64,000 nucleotides of DNA from Neolentinus lepideus HHB14362 ss-1 (GCA_001632425.1 KV425590.1:62001-126000), one strand, 5' to 3'; positions 1 through 12,330 are shown, counted from the stretch's first letter. Numbers and translations are program-made. The notes: a model not told the origin generated them from the sequence alone.

Positions 1-159
1 CAACACACAATGCAATTGCAAGGGGATGTCCATGAGAGAAGAAAGAGTCAAAGCCATCTGATTCTAGTACCGTGAAATGCCGCATTAGTGCAGCTGCCTG
101 TCACAATTCACGCGGTCCGTCATTGTCACACCACGCTCTCCCCTTCATCGTTTCGTACG
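1..159. other. window edge / 5' flank of the PQ-loop gene
   Basis: No coding signal is visible. The stretch probably holds the promoter and leader of the gene that begins near 160. Confidence 0.4.
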
Positions 160-1650
160 ATGTCCGAAAGCTGTAGGCCGGTCAGTTTTGTCAGAATATT
201 ATGTTTAGATGGTACTGAGACAGACAGTGTCTAGCACCATGATTGGTTTACCGCTCTGCTTACCAGTGGACTCTGCGCGGGCCTCGTCATCTCCTATTTG
301 CCCCAGGTCTGCATGAATGCTCACCGGAACGGTCTCAAACTTAATATTTGTTTAGCACTTCCGTATCATCTTGACCAAATCCTCCGAGGGTTTCAGCCCA
401 TGGTTCCTCCTGCTCGGCAGTACATCTGCAGCTTCCAGTATGCTCAATATGTGAGTTCTCACTTTGACGAGAAGCCTTGCTGAAACGAGATGATGCGTTG
501 GTAAAGGGTGGTTATGCAATGGAGCATAATGCGATGTTGCCGCTTCGTCGTGCGTACTCCCATCTTACTTGTCCTACATCTCGGTGACCCTCTAAAGGGC
601 GTAGGCAGCTGCCTAGAAATGACTGCGGGTGTATTCCAGGTGTTCCTGCAATGGTTTATGTTCACTGTCATGTATGTTCATATGCGTCAATGCTACTGGG
701 CTGGCTTCTGATTTGTGTCTTCTGAAAGCTTAGTCCTCTACATGCTGTATTACCCTCAACACCGTAAATACGTCGAACTAGACGTGGACGCACGCGATAG
801 CAGACCGCCACAGCATGTCAAGACGAGCATCAGGAGCGACGAATGGCGACTCTCCATCACCCTCTCATGGGTTGTATTCATTCACATGTCCGTTCACACC
901 TAATCCCATGTGGTGTTCCATCATTCACCTTCGACGTCTTGCAGTGTCCTCATCACATTCATCACGTTTGCTTTGCTTATCACGACGCCCCTACCGCCTT
1001 CTACAATCGGTGTGCCCCTCCCACCACATATCGAGCTGTGGGCGACGTTCTTGGGCGTGGCCTCTGCAGGACTCGCTGCCATTCAATACGCCCCACAAAT
1101 TATTCATACCTACCGAATGAAGCTGGTGGGTGCGCTAAGCATACCGATGATGTGTATACAAAGTCCTGGAGCAGTCTTGATGATACTATCTGTTGCGTTA
1201 CGGTAAGCTCGATTATCGAACCCTTCACGTTATCACCGCTGACTATTATTTCATATTTCAGGCCAGGGACTAATTGGACAAGTAAGCCCGCTCAAATAGT
1301 CTGACTGACTTAATTGAACGTCTTTTGTCTCAGGTTGGATTACCTTTGCCGTGGCAGGGATCATGCAAGGCACCTTACTCGTCATGTGCATCGTCTGGAA
1401 GTTCCGACAGCACAAACTCAAGATCGACGACTTTGGGAAGCCTCTATCGCTCTCGTCCGAGGTCGACGGCGATGACGATTTGCGTGTTTCCGTTACCCGG
1501 ACACCGGACGACGGGCTCCTTGTCGCGCAAGCAGTGGAAGATGCTGTCGAGGGATCAGTGTACGAGCAAAGGATGGACGAGGAGACGCCGCTTTTGGCTG
1601 GTAAGGCGGAAGAGAGCGGGTGGTTGTCGTGGTTCAGGCGGAAGAAGTAA
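160..1650 (+). CDS. PQ-loop repeat membrane protein (seven-TM, MtN3/PQ family)
   Basis: Multi-exon gene encoding a polytopic protein of the PQ-loop family, whose members move amino acids or other small solutes across vacuolar/lysosomal or other endomembranes; the substrate here is unknown. The first PQ motif (ISYLPQ) sits near 290. After an intron ending near 347 comes the family signature KSSEGFSPWFLLLG (about 375-415). The second motif (QYAPQIIHTY) is near 1085-1115. Hydrophobic exons at about 600-670, 735-890, 945-1200 and 1335-1410 supply the other helices. The C-terminus (1411-1650) is an acidic cytosolic tail ending in a basic stretch. The start at 160 rests on an ATG whose short exon can be joined to an acceptor near 235; it is the least certain part. 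AP-1 mu follows 215 bp downstream on the same strand. Confidence 0.8.
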
Positions 1651-1865
1651 TGCGGGATGGGTTGGCGTTGCATACGACTTGTTACAGGTCTAATCTTTTT
1701 TCCCGGGAGGATCTCATCATACCATCTTATTAGTACCATCTTCTTATTCCATAGCCTATGATATCAACTCCTTGGTTATGATTGTCTGGTTAGCAGAATG
1801 AGTCTGGTGTTATTTCCCAGCTTCAAGCTTCAGCCACCGCCACCACTGCTGTCCCTTGTTCCACT

Positions 1866-3544
1866 ATGGCCAGTTTAATAGCAATTCTCGATCTGAAGGG
1901 CAAGCCGCTGATTCTAAGAACATACCGTGACGATGTACCGACATCGTACATCGAACGTTTCATGCCCCTCGTGCTGGATCTCGAGGAGGAAGGACAGCAG
2001 GTTACACCATGTTTCTCGCGGGAGGGCGTGAATTACATGCACATCCGGCATTCGAATTTGTACCGTATGTCGACGTGTTTTCCTGCTTGTATCTCACTTG
2101 GTTAACGATGGTACGGGATAGTGCTGGCGCTGTCGAAAAGAAACTCCAATGTCGCAGAGATCATCATCTTCCTCCACCGGCTGGTGTCCGTCCTGACCGA
2201 GTACTTCAAGGAGCTCGAGGAGGAGTCTATACGGGATAACTTTGTGATAATCTACGAGCTTATGGACGAGATGATGGATTTTGGATATCCGCAGACGACA
2301 GAAAGCAAGATCCTGCAAGAGTGCGTGGTTACCACCCTCTCGTGCTGGGTTGTACGGTCTGACCGCGGGGAAGGTACATCACCCAGGAGTCGCACAAGCT
2401 TGAAGTGCAGGTGCGGCCGCCGATGGCGGTCACGAATGCGGTGTCATGGCGGACGGAAGGGATTCGATACCGGAAGAATGAGGTATTCTTGGATGTCATT
2501 GAGAGTGTTAACTTACTGGTGCGTGCTAGTCTGACTTTACAGTGGGTTGATATCTTAAATGGCTATGACTAAAGGTGAACGCGAATGGGAATGTTGTACG
2601 CTCAGAGATTCTAGGTGCTGTCAAGATGAAGTGCTACCTTTCAGGAATGCCGGAATTGCGACTAGGATTAAACGATAAAGTCATGTTCGAAACGACAGGC
2701 AGAAGTACGTCTATCCCTTCTACATCTCTTCTACTCCCATATGTAATCCCTTCCCCAGCATCCCGTGGCAAGGCGATCGAAATGGAAGACGTGAAATTTC
2801 ACCAATGCGTTCGGCTGTCACGGTTCGAAAATGATCGAACAATCTCCTTCATCCCGCCTGACGGCGAGTTCGAGCTCATGTCATACCGTCTCTCGACACC
2901 CGTGAAACCGCTCATCTGGGTCGAAGCGGCCGTAGAGAGCCACAAGGGTAGCCGCATCGAATACATGGTCAAGTGTAAGGCCCAGTTCAAGAGGCGCAGT
3001 ACTGCGAATAATGTCGAGATCTACGTGCCTGTGCCCGACGATGCGGATAGTCCGAAGTTCAGGGTGGGTGGCTTAATTTTGGTGTCAGAGGTGTGCTGAA
3101 GAGGAGAATAGGCATCGACAGGGAGCGTCCAGTATGCTCCGGACAAGTCATGTTTCGTGTGGAAGATCAAACAGCTTGGTGGTGCACGGGAGTTCCTGAT
3201 GCGCGCACATTTTGGACTTCCAAGCGTACGAGCTGGTGAGTCTATTTGTACACCTGTGTTCGGCCTCTCCTCTGAATCACAACGCAGACCAAGACGCAGA
3301 AAAGCGCGCGCCAATTACCGTCAAATTCGAAATTCCGTACTTCACCGTTTCGGGTATCCAGGTGCGGTACCTTAAGATCGTCGAGAAAAGTGGGTACCAG
3401 GCCTTGCCGTGGGTGCGGTATATCACGCAGAATGGCGACGATTATAGGTATGTGAACCTGCTCTGGGATCGCATCGGTGCTAATGGAGTCGCCAGCTTGC
3501 GGACGGCTATCGAGAAGAGCAGTGCGCCGAGTGTACCTATGTAA
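1866..3544 (+). CDS. APM1: AP-1 adaptor complex subunit mu (clathrin adaptor medium chain)
   Basis: Medium chain of the AP-1 clathrin adaptor, which selects Tyr-based sorting signals at the trans-Golgi network and endosomes. The N-terminal longin-like half (1866-2320) starts MASLIAILDLKGKPLI and includes the NVAEIIIFLHRLV stretch. The mu-homology domain starts at about 2375 (YITQESHKLEVQVRPPMAVT) and runs to the end, with the conserved GVKMK-like element (GAVKMKCYLSGMPE), FIPPDGEFELMSYRL and the C-terminal YFTVSGIQVRYLKI and GYQALPWVRYITQNG. About seven short introns are needed. The last one (3448-3495) is 48 nt, a multiple of three and free of stops, so spliced and retained forms both end at 3544. 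Length of about 435-450 aa fits the family. Confidence in identity is high. Confidence 0.95.
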
Positions 3545-4030
3545 ATGTTCATGGAAATCTATTGGAGCTGAAATCGCTGTATGGTGTGTTCAGCTTGGGA
3601 TCGGCACCGGATACCCCAAGCATAAACACGACTTTGCGCTTCATCAGACTGATAAAACGCAACCAGCGGACATGGTTAACGACCTACTCTTAATGATTTT
3701 CTTTCGTCAATCAAATCTAGGCAAAAGGGAAGGCAGAGTGTCTTCCTCCACAGGACCCATTGCGATCGAAACTGATCGCCGTCAATATTAATGTCAACAG
3801 CAAGTTCTGTGATGACGATATGCAGCTAGCTGTAACAGACAATGCATCATTCCGATGGCTGACCCCTGCCAGCAATCGATCAGAGGAGGCTGACATCCCG
3901 CAAAATAACACAGAGAATAGTATTTAAGGTGGCCTAACTCCAGCAAAATACTAAGGACGTATCCTCCTGCTCTCTTCAAGATTAGCACCAAGTACTCGCC
4001 CTTCCACGTTTGCATCAACAGCCTCTCGTC
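3545..4030. other. intergenic, 486 bp
   Basis: Contains the 3' flank of AP-1 mu and the promoter of kinase A. A TATA-like tatttaag lies near 3918, about 110 bp before the kinase ATG. Nothing else recognisable. Confidence 0.5.
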
Positions 4031-6980
4031 ATGAAATTCACAATTAACGTCAAATGGCTAACGGCTCGGTGGTCCACGCCGAAGCCTGAGGTGCGCTGCT
4101 ATAACCTAAAAATACAATGCTAGTGGCTGACAATTATACTAGGCTTCTCTACTTGCAATTCCTTCCACTGTGAAGGAGGACAAGTCTCCAGAGACCAAGG
4201 AGCAGGCCATTGTGAGTACACATACTATGTGACTGGGTTATCTCTCACACATGCCAGGTGCATGCACCGTCGGCCCCTGCACCAATTGCCAATCCAGAGT
4301 TTGAAGTCTTCGAGGCGGTCTATGAGGCACAGGTCTCTCCGGAAGTCCTGAATGTTCACGCGGATATGTGCCTCCGCCTTGCTCGCTCCTGGGCCAGAAT
4401 CGCTGCTGAAAAAGTGTGCTCTTTTTGTATCACAAAACACCGTGGCTCACTATCTCATTACAGCTTGAGGATGGTGACAAGCTAACCATTTCAGTCTCTC
4501 GGCGAAGCTCGATCTCGAGTGAAAAGTCTTACGGCTCAATGGTCATTAACACCCGCGAGCCGTTCTTGATGACCGATCTATTCAACACTCCATTCTACCC
4601 TCCCGTCGCTGCCTCCCGAGGCCAGCTGAATCGCACATTCGTTTTCCCAACACAGTTACCTCTGAAAACCATCAATGTGTCCCAGAGCTTCGACTTTGTC
4701 AGCAGTCCTTCCTTTACCCAAAGCGTGCGCTCCTTTGTCGGCAGCCTCGCATCAAGCGAGGAGTTGTACGAGTCATTCATCGTTCCCCGCCTCGACCCAT
4801 TAAGGAGAGAGAACCAGTCCGAGGATGTCTTCGGTCCCGTCGTGCCCGGAGGGGAGGTGAACAGCTCGTTCATGAACCACTTAGTAAGCCATTTGGTTCT
4901 ATGAACGACAAAAATTGGATAGCTGACCTACTGCTCAGAGGAACGATCCTCTTCGTATCCGGAACGATTCTATAAGCGATTTTACTCCCGATTATTCCAT
5001 CAGCAGATCGTGCGAGTCGACCACCACGCCCAGTCCCTCTGTACCGCTTTACATTTCCAACTCCTCCAGCAACAGCAGCGCTTCTACAAGCTCTGAGCAT
5101 TCAAACTACGAAGCATTGGTTTTCCCCCGACCTGCTGTCCTTCGCAGTATACGCCCGACCTCAATCGTCTTGGAGCCCGTAATCGAACACACCAAAGTAC
5201 TTCCAGAGCCCAGCCCCCTCCACGTCACTAACCACACGCCAAACTGCGAGAATTCGGTCGCACCCACCATCGAAGACGATGTATGTACCCATCAGTGACT
5301 CCCTTTCATCCTTACGATTCTAACCGCTTACTCAGTTGACTACCTCTGCCTCGAGCTTCTTCCTCTCCTCGGGCGAAGCCACCCGCGTCGCCTCTGAAGA
5401 CGACTCGGCCGTTACTCTGGTCGCCACCGCCCCAGTAGACCTCATCAAGGACTATGAGACCGTCAAGCAGCTCGGCTCCGGCGCCTTTGGCACGGTTTAT
5501 TGTGTACGAAACAATATTTCGAAGAAGTTTTCAGCTGTCAAGATTGTCGCGAAGAAGATCGAGCGCGACAGCAGCAAGAAGCCACTCTCTACTCTCGCCT
5601 TTTTCGTCAAGGAGCAGGCGGCGGCGAAGATAGTCGGTGATCATCCTTGTGTGATTAGGTTGGAGGCTAGTTGGACGGACCGTGATATGTTCTATCTCAT
5701 GACTGTGCGTCCGTTTTCATTAGATTATGAAATTGTCATGACAGCTCGCTCTTCCTTTCTAGCCCTTTTACCCGGGAGGTGACCTGGGCATGCATATCGG
5801 CAGGTTCGGGCGCTTCACAGAAGAGCGTGTAAGATTCTACACTGCGCAGATGGCATGTTCATCCCAGTTCTCATCTTTGTTTCCTAATCTGATGTCATCT
5901 CAGGTCCTGGCGCTAGAGCACCTCCACGCCCACAAGATCATTCATCGCGATGTCAAGCCTGCCAACATCCTCCTGGACGCTGCCGGCAATGCCGTTCTCG
6001 CTGACCTCGGTCTTGCCCACGTTTTCAAGGGTACTATCAAGGTCAACGTCGAAGATGTCAATGCGACCATCCGAGCTCAACAGCCGTACTGGTTCGCGAA
6101 GCAGACCTCGACTCCCGACAACAATTACAACCCCGGGTATGATCATGCGCACATGTGTTATGAAGTTTTTGGTTCCGAGCCGTACATGGCACCTGAGATG
6201 TTGGCGGATAAGCCGTACAGTTTTAATGTTGACATTTGGGCTTTGGGCGTTGCGGCATTTGAGATGCGATGTAATAGAGTGAGCACCGTGTTTATCTGTT
6301 CTCCCAGGTTTTAGAGCCAACGTGTCGTGATACTTGCAGCTGCCATGGGACGGGAGGAAGGGTGGTCGTGGTTCGGTCTGTTGCGGACACGCTGAATATC
6401 AGATCATAAACGAGCCACTCGTCTTTGAGCCTCGCGACCATGCTAGTGCAGAGTTCCAATCTCTCTTGTGCAAGGCATGTGGTTAGTTCTATCATAAGTA
6501 TCAACCGCTTATACTCTGAATATAGATGCTCCACAAAAAGCCACAGTTCCGTGCTACTACCTCGGACTTGAAGACGCATTCTTTCTTCAAGGGCATGTAA
6601 GTTGCCAGGCAGTCGCACCCAATATTGGTTAGTTATTCACAGACTCGCATCACAGCAACTGGAAGAAGCTCGCAAAAGGCAAAGCAAAAGCCCCATACGT
6701 CCCGGCGCAATGCACGTCTCTCCCTCGGAACTACCGCCCCGTCCGCGTCCCACTCGGCGAAGCCTACGCACCGGGCGAAGATCCCGCCCACGAATTGACC
6801 TTCCGCTCGCCGCGGCTCGACAACGTCCCCGAGGCTCAGCTGTTTGCCTCCTCGTCCTCTGACAGCGTTCGCGGCATCGGAGGCACCGTAGCCAACTGGA
6901 TCATGCGCAAGCTTATCGCTCCAAAGCCTAAGAGGAAGCCCACTGCGTCGGACGGCCGTCGTCTCTCCCTCCTCGCCTGA
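4031..6980 (+). CDS. Ser/Thr protein kinase A, AGC-like with a DLG activation motif
   Basis: Long multi-exon kinase. An N-terminal regulatory half (4031 to about 5430) is Ser/Pro-rich and opens with a short module containing SPEVLNVHADMCLRLA that recurs in kinase B (18456-20711). The catalytic domain begins DYETVKQLGSGAFGTVYCV at about 5448 and contains AVKIV (Lys of subdomain II), the PGGDL turn typical of AGC kinases (about 5776), IIHRDVKPANILLD (about 5938) with HRD, DLG in place of DFG (about 6001) and PYMAPE (about 6180). A roughly 40-residue insert separates DLG from APE. The tail continues through LPWDGRKGGRG and NWKKLAKG to a basic C-terminus ending RRLSLLA. The key Lys, HRD Asp and DLG Asp are present, so it should be active; the substrate is unknown. 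Intron positions match those of kinase B. Confidence 0.88.
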
Positions 6981-7786
6981 GGTACTTACTACTCGTGAGT
7001 ATCTACAAGAGCTTCTCCCGTGCCGAATGCCTTTTATTGACTTGACCATTCAGACCACCATGCAAATCTTACGACATGTTATGAACTTCACGACTCATAC
7101 CCAAGATTCTATTGCTATATCGTCGTTTGTGTTGTCGCTGCCCTAACCCTCCCACTTTCGATTCTCACCCCGGGACCGGTCGCTCATCTATACCCGAGTC
7201 GGATACTCTTAATTTCATATGGCCGCCGGTTCCCAGTCACGCCCTCCTTCAATTATTTCCTGTGTTCCCGCCTCTCGTACTATTAGCTCAAAGTCGCTTT
7301 CGATTGCTTCGTCAGGATTCGGTATTGTTATGTTTTGCGTTTTGCTGGACTTGCTCGGTCGTGTTTGGATGGTTTGTAGAATATTTGCTAAAGTATCGTG
7401 CTTGCTGTTGGATAGTTTTCGTTACCTTTACTGTATGAATAGAAGTACCAGCTTGTGTATCAAGTAGCCATGTTTATGTTTTTATATATCAGCTTCGGTA
7501 GCTTGAAGGCTCGTCTGCGCCGAGAACAAGCAAACATTGAATAATCACGTGATTGGTACCATACGCTAGTTGCATTGTTGGCCTTCCAACATGTACAAGG
7601 AGATTTCATGACACACTGAAGAGTCTATTTGCGCAATTGTGGCTGTTGTGGCATTTGTGGCACGAACTTTGCTGCCTCCGCGAATTTCACATGATCGACC
7701 GGCATCTTGGGCGCCAATGCTATCCCTGTGATTGGGACCCCCAGACTGCTACCTAAAATCCGTCGTCGACTGCACAGACAGCGAGC
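6981..7786. other. intergenic, 806 bp
   Basis: 3' flank of kinase A and promoter of the ETF-QO gene. No coding signal beyond short chance ORFs. It holds a palindromic E-box, listed separately. Confidence 0.5.
7543..7554. promoter_or_regulatory. 12-bp perfect palindrome centred on a CACGTG E-box
   Basis: The sequence aatcacgtgatt is a perfect palindrome 233 bp upstream of the ETF-QO start codon. CACGTG is the core site of Cbf1/USF-type bHLH factors. Regulatory use is an inference. Confidence 0.4.
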
Positions 7787-9782
7787 ATGTTGCGGACGGG
7801 GCGTTACAGGTCTCTCGCTGTGCGCCATCTGCGGTCTCTGCACAGCACCTCCCGGTGCCGACGAGAACTGTTCGATCCCAATAATGTTGAACGAGCGTCG
7901 GACGAAGTGGACGTCTGCATCGTCGGCGGGGGGCCTGCTGGGCTGAGTGCCGCTATCCGTCTAAAACAGCTGGAGCAGGAGAAGGGGCGGGAGGTCCGAG
8001 TCGTCGTGTTGGAAAAGGGCGCGGAAATAGGTGTGTGTAGTGTGCAGTGCTTTTTTCAACCTTTAGCTCTAACTACCCTTATCGCAGGCTCGCACATCGT
8101 ATCTGGAGCAGTCATCGAACCGCGGGCGCTGAACGAGCTATTACCGTCCTGGTCAGAGCGCGCCGACCACCCCCTCACCCAGCCCGCCCTCTCCGATTCT
8201 ATGAAATTCCTAACGAGCACCATGTCCTTCCCGCTCCCGCACCCCCCACAAATGTCCAACAAGGGCAACTACATCGTCTCCCTCTCGCGCTTCACCGCCT
8301 GGCTCGGGTCTATCGCCGAGGAGATGGGCGTGGAGGTGTACCCAGGCTTCGCCGGCGCGGGCCTCCTCTACTCCTCCGACGGCACCTCCGTCCTCGGCGT
8401 GCGCACGAACGAAGTCGGGCTGGACCGCCACTTCCGCATGAAGGACACCTTCGAGCCCGGCATGGACTTCCGCGCCAAAGTCACGCTCATCGCCGAGGGC
8501 GCGCACGGCTCGCTCACCAAACAGCTCGTGCGCAAATTCGACCTGCGAAAAGGGAGAGACCCGCAGACGTACGGCATCGGCGTGAAGGAGGTGTGGCGCG
8601 TCGACCCGGGGCAGTACCGCCCGGGCGCGGTCGTGCACACCATGGGCTGGCCGCTGGATCTGCACACGTACGGCGGCGGGTGGGTGTACCACATGGCCGA
8701 CGGGCTCGTCAGCGTGGGCCTAGTCATCGGGCTGGACTACGCGAACCCGTATCTCAGCCCGTACCACGAGTTCCAGCGGATGAAGCACCACCCGTACTTC
8801 GCGGCGCTGCTCGGGGGGGCGTCGACGCGGCTCGCGTACGCGGCGCGCGCGCTGAACGAGGGCGGGGCGCAGAGCGTGCCGCGGCTGCACTTCCCGGGGG
8901 GCGCGCTCGTCGGGTGCGCGGCGGGGTTCGTGAACGTGCCGAAGATCAAGGGCACGCACAACGCGATGAAGAGCGGGATGCTCGCCGCCGAGGCCGCCTT
9001 TGCCTCCCTCTCCTCGGCCCCCGCGGATATGCAGCCGTACGAGGCCGCGCTGCGGGCCAGCTGGGTGTGGCGCGAGCTGCACGAGGTGCGCAACCTGCGC
9101 CCGAGCTTCAACACGCCGCTCGGCGTGCTGGGCGGGCTCGCGTACTCGGGTGTGGACAGCTTCGTGCTGAGAGGGCGCACGCCGTGGACGTTCCGCCACC
9201 GGGGCGGCGACGCGGCGCACACGCGGCGCGCGGGGGCGGCGGCGCCGATTGCGTACCCGCCCTTCCGGCCGCCGCTGTCGACGGATTTGCTGACGTCGCT
9301 CGCGCTGACGGGGACGAACCACGCGGAGGACCAGCCGGTGCATTTGCGTGTGGCGGGGGGGGAGGGGGGGAGGAGGGCGCATGTGCGGAGGAATACGGAG
9401 GAGTTTGCGGGGCTGCTTGGGCGGGCGTGTCCGGCGGGTGTGTATGAGTACGTCGAGGACGAGGCGGCGGCGAAGGAGGCTGGGTGGAACGGCAAGGCGC
9501 TTGTTATCAACTCGCAGGTATGTGGTCTTTGCGTGGACGCTCGTGCTTATTGTCATTGATGCCAACTTGGACGCTCATCCCCATTGATATTGACCTGGCC
9601 ACTCACGCGTGTTGGTCTAGAACTGCATCCACTGCAAGCTGTGCGATATTAAAGTGCCCACGCAGGACATCAACTGGACTGTGCCCGAAGGCGGCGGGGG
9701 GCCAAAGTACAGTGAGTGTCGTTTCGTTTCGTCTCGTCTCGTTCTGGCGGTTGACACGAGATTCTGCTCAGCTATTACATGA
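7787..9782 (+). CDS. electron transfer flavoprotein-ubiquinone oxidoreductase (ETF-QO), mitochondrial
   Basis: Inner-mitochondrial-membrane FAD and 4Fe-4S enzyme passing electrons from ETF to ubiquinone. The N-terminus is Arg/Ser-rich with no acidic residue for about 25 residues, as in a matrix presequence. The FAD-binding [19 protein letters not shown] is at about 7912. The middle carries [25 protein letters not shown] (about 8926). The cluster Cys ligands are in ACPAGVYEY (about 9428) and in the exon at 9621, [19 protein letters not shown]. The gene ends after a final 60-nt intron (9712-9771) with the residues PKYTIT and a stop at 9780. The first intron is at about 8030-8087. Third-position GC is extreme, which opens long shadow ORFs in other frames. 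In yeasts the homologue is called CIR2. Confidence 0.95.
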
Positions 9783-10547
9783 TTTGTATCTAATGCAATA
9801 TACTCCATACGAGCGATTTAACCCAGAGTGCGCCCCTTCCGTGCTGTGTTGGTCATGGCAAGCCCCAATCTTCGGATCCTAGTTTACGCACATTTGCCGG
9901 TCTTGTATACTCGAATACGGTTTTCTGTGCACTATCCACGGCCGTAATGGGTGCATTCCTTTCGCTCACTCGTTGTCTCGGTCCTGCTGCTAGTTGACGA
10001 AGACTGCGAGCGTCTTCTCGCGTCATTGTTATGGCAGGCACGCGTTGGATTACGAGGGCATTCGTGTCAGATCCTGCGCGTGCCTGGGTTCTCGCTGTCA
10101 TCCTACGCGATATTAATACGTGCCTGACCCCGCCTAACCTTTGTTGACGGCACGACAGGGATTGTGATTAGCTTGGGTGGGTGTGAGTTTGTGGATGATA
10201 GTTGGCGACGCGAGATCTGATCTGACGGCACGCTCCCTCACGGTTTGTTCAGGCTGAGTGATATCATGGAGGGAGCTGTCGGTGACGCGGCCGGAGTAAA
10301 TGGTGGCTGTGCGGCGATGGGATCTGTTCGGCATCGAAGCCAAGGCCGTTATCGGGATGGGCTGCCCGGCATGTCTACAGGCTTCCCTCTGGACCAGCTT
10401 ATCGTGACTGCCATCCATTAGCGCTGTCATTATGCCTCACACCATGATCTGTCGCGGCCTCCCTTATAATAATACACTCTAGTCTTGGAACCCACGCCGT
10501 CCCATTCAGTGAGTCACACCTTTCTTTTTCATCCCCGCCCAACATCC
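9783..10547. other. intergenic, 765 bp
   Basis: No ORF with recognisable similarity and no intron-bounded coding pattern. Presumably the terminator of ETF-QO and the promoter of the next gene. Confidence 0.45.
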
Positions 10548-12330
10548 ATGCACGCCTACGCCTACACCTACGACCCCGCCGCCCACCAGCTCGCCCCCTA
10601 CCTCCCCGCCTTCCCGCGCCGCCACTCCAAGCCCCTCCGCTCCTCCCCCCTCGCAGGGCCAGCACTCTCCGCCGACCCCGCCCCGCGCAAGGTCGCGAGT
10701 CTGGGCGACTTATTGGGCAAGGGCAAGGACAGGGAGGAGTGGGACGCGGTCACCCAGAGCTCGCACACGCATTATTCCTCGTCGACCTCGCACTCGGCGG
10801 GCGGCTCGCCGACCTCTACATCGTCGCGGAGCAGCACGCTCGCGAGTACGTCGCTCACGTCGATCGCTTCTGAGGCGAGCGGGGTGAGCGGGTCGAGTCT
10901 GTCGAACGGGGCGAGTCTGTCGAACGGGACGAGTCTATCCAGCGTCAAGGGAAAGGGCAAGGAGCTCCTGTCGAGCGCAAAGGGGAGAGACGTCCCCGCG
11001 GTGCCGCAGCTCCCCGAGTGGGCGCGCACGCGCTCGTTGTCGGCGGTCAGCGAGCCGCTTTCCACCACCAGACCGCTTTCCACCGCAAGACCGCTCTCCA
11101 CCGCAAGACCGCTTTCCACCGCAAGACCGCTTTCCACCGCAAGATCGCTCTCCAGACCTCTCTCACCATCCCAACCCACCGCCCCCGCCACCACCTCGTG
11201 GCTCCTCGCGAGCCCGTACGCCGAGACGCCGCGCTTCTCGCGGCTGGGCGTCGGCGGGGGCGTGGTCATGCCCGTGCGGAAGGGGAGGGGGAGGGGGAGT
11301 GTCGTTGGGGTGGGCGTTGAGAAGAGGGGGAGTGTGGTGGGCGTTGAGAAGANNNNNNNNNNNNNNNNNNNNNNNNNNNNNNNNNNNNNNNNNNNNNNNN
11401 NNNNNNNNNNNNNNNNNNNNNNNNNNNNNNNNNNNNNNNNNNNNNNNNNNNNNNNNNNNNNNNNNNNNNNNNNNNNNNNNNNNNNNNNNNNNNNNNNNNN
11501 NNNNNNNNNNNNNNNNNNNNNNNNNNNNNNNNNNNNNNNNNNNNNNNNNNNNNNNNNNNNNNNNNNNNNNNNNNNNNNNNNNNNNNNNNNNNNNNNNNNN
11601 NNNNNNNNNNNNNNNNNNNNNNNNNNNNNNNNNNNNNNNNNNNNNNNNNNNNNNNNNNNNNNNNNNNNNNNNNNNNNNNNNNNNNNNNNNNNNNNNNNNN
11701 NNNNNNNNNNNNNNNNNNNNNNNNNNNNNNNNNNNNNNNNNNNNNNNNNNNNNNNNNNNNNNNNNNNNNNNNNNNNNNNNNNNNNNNNNNNNNNNNNNNN
11801 NNNNNNNNNNNNNNNNNNNNNNNNNNNNNNNNNNNNNNNNNNNNNNNNNNNNNNNNNNNNNNNNNNNNNNNNNNNNNNNNNNNNNNNNNNNNNNNNNNNN
11901 NNNNNNNNNNNNNNNNNNNNNNNNNNNNNNNNNNNNNNNNNNNNNNNNNNNNNNNNNNNNNNNNNNNNNNNNNNNNNNNNNNNNNNNNNNNNNNNNNNNN
12001 NNNNNNNNNNNNNNNNNNNNNNNNNNNNNNNNNNNNNNNNNNNNNNNNNNNNNNNNNNNNNNNNNNNNNNNNNNNNNNNNNNNNNNNNNNNNNNNNNNNN
12101 NNNNNNNNNNNNNNNNNNNNNNNNNNNNNNNNNNNNNNNNNNNNNNNNNNNNNNNNNNNNNNNNNNNNNNNNNNNNNNNNNNNNNNNNNNNNNNNNNNNN
12201 NNNNNNNNNNNNNNNNNNNNNNNNNNNNNNNNNNNNNNNNNNNNNNNNAGAGGACAAGGGGGTGGGGGAGAAGGGCGGGCTGTGGAGGCGGCTTACGAGT
12301 GTGAGGAGGAGGGCGCGGAGGGGGGCGTAA
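10548..12330 (+). CDS. hypothetical low-complexity Ser/Pro/Arg-rich protein, interrupted by an assembly gap
   Basis: An unrecognised protein opening MHAYAYTYDPAAHQLAPYLP, followed by low-complexity Ser/Thr-rich sequence with a run of PLSTAR hexapeptides encoded by the 18-bp repeat at 11055. The frame stays open to the gap at 11353. Beyond the gap the most protein-like frame reads GLWRRLTSVRRRARRGA and stops at 12330. It differs from the frame before the gap, so the N count cannot be the true length, an intron lies in the gap, or the 3' piece belongs to another frame. High GC and strong codon bias resemble the neighbouring ETF-QO gene. No domain recognised; the start is the first ATG giving a uniform composition. 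Confidence 0.5.
11055..11162 (+). repeat. coding minisatellite, 18-bp unit, five full copies plus one degenerate
   Basis: Unit ccgctttccaccgcaaga occurs with one or a few substitutions at 11055-11144, followed by a degenerate copy to 11162. Being a multiple of three, it encodes PLSTAR-type hexapeptides in the + frame without breaking it. Confidence 0.9.
11353..12248. other. assembly gap (896 N)
   Basis: A continuous run of N. The sequence entering the gap (about 11282-11352) is itself a G-rich tandem repeat of a gggcgttgagaaga-type unit, so the gap probably hides a longer repeat array. Confidence 1.

Noticed and set aside
8047..9447. 466-codon ORF in another + frame across ETF-QO
   Set aside because: Same cause; the true frame contains the FAD motif and cluster Cys residues, this one does not.
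8720..9565. 281-codon antisense ORF inside the ETF-QO gene
   Set aside because: It is a by-product of the very high GC at third positions on the coding strand; composition is almost only Arg, Pro, Ala and His, with no domain.
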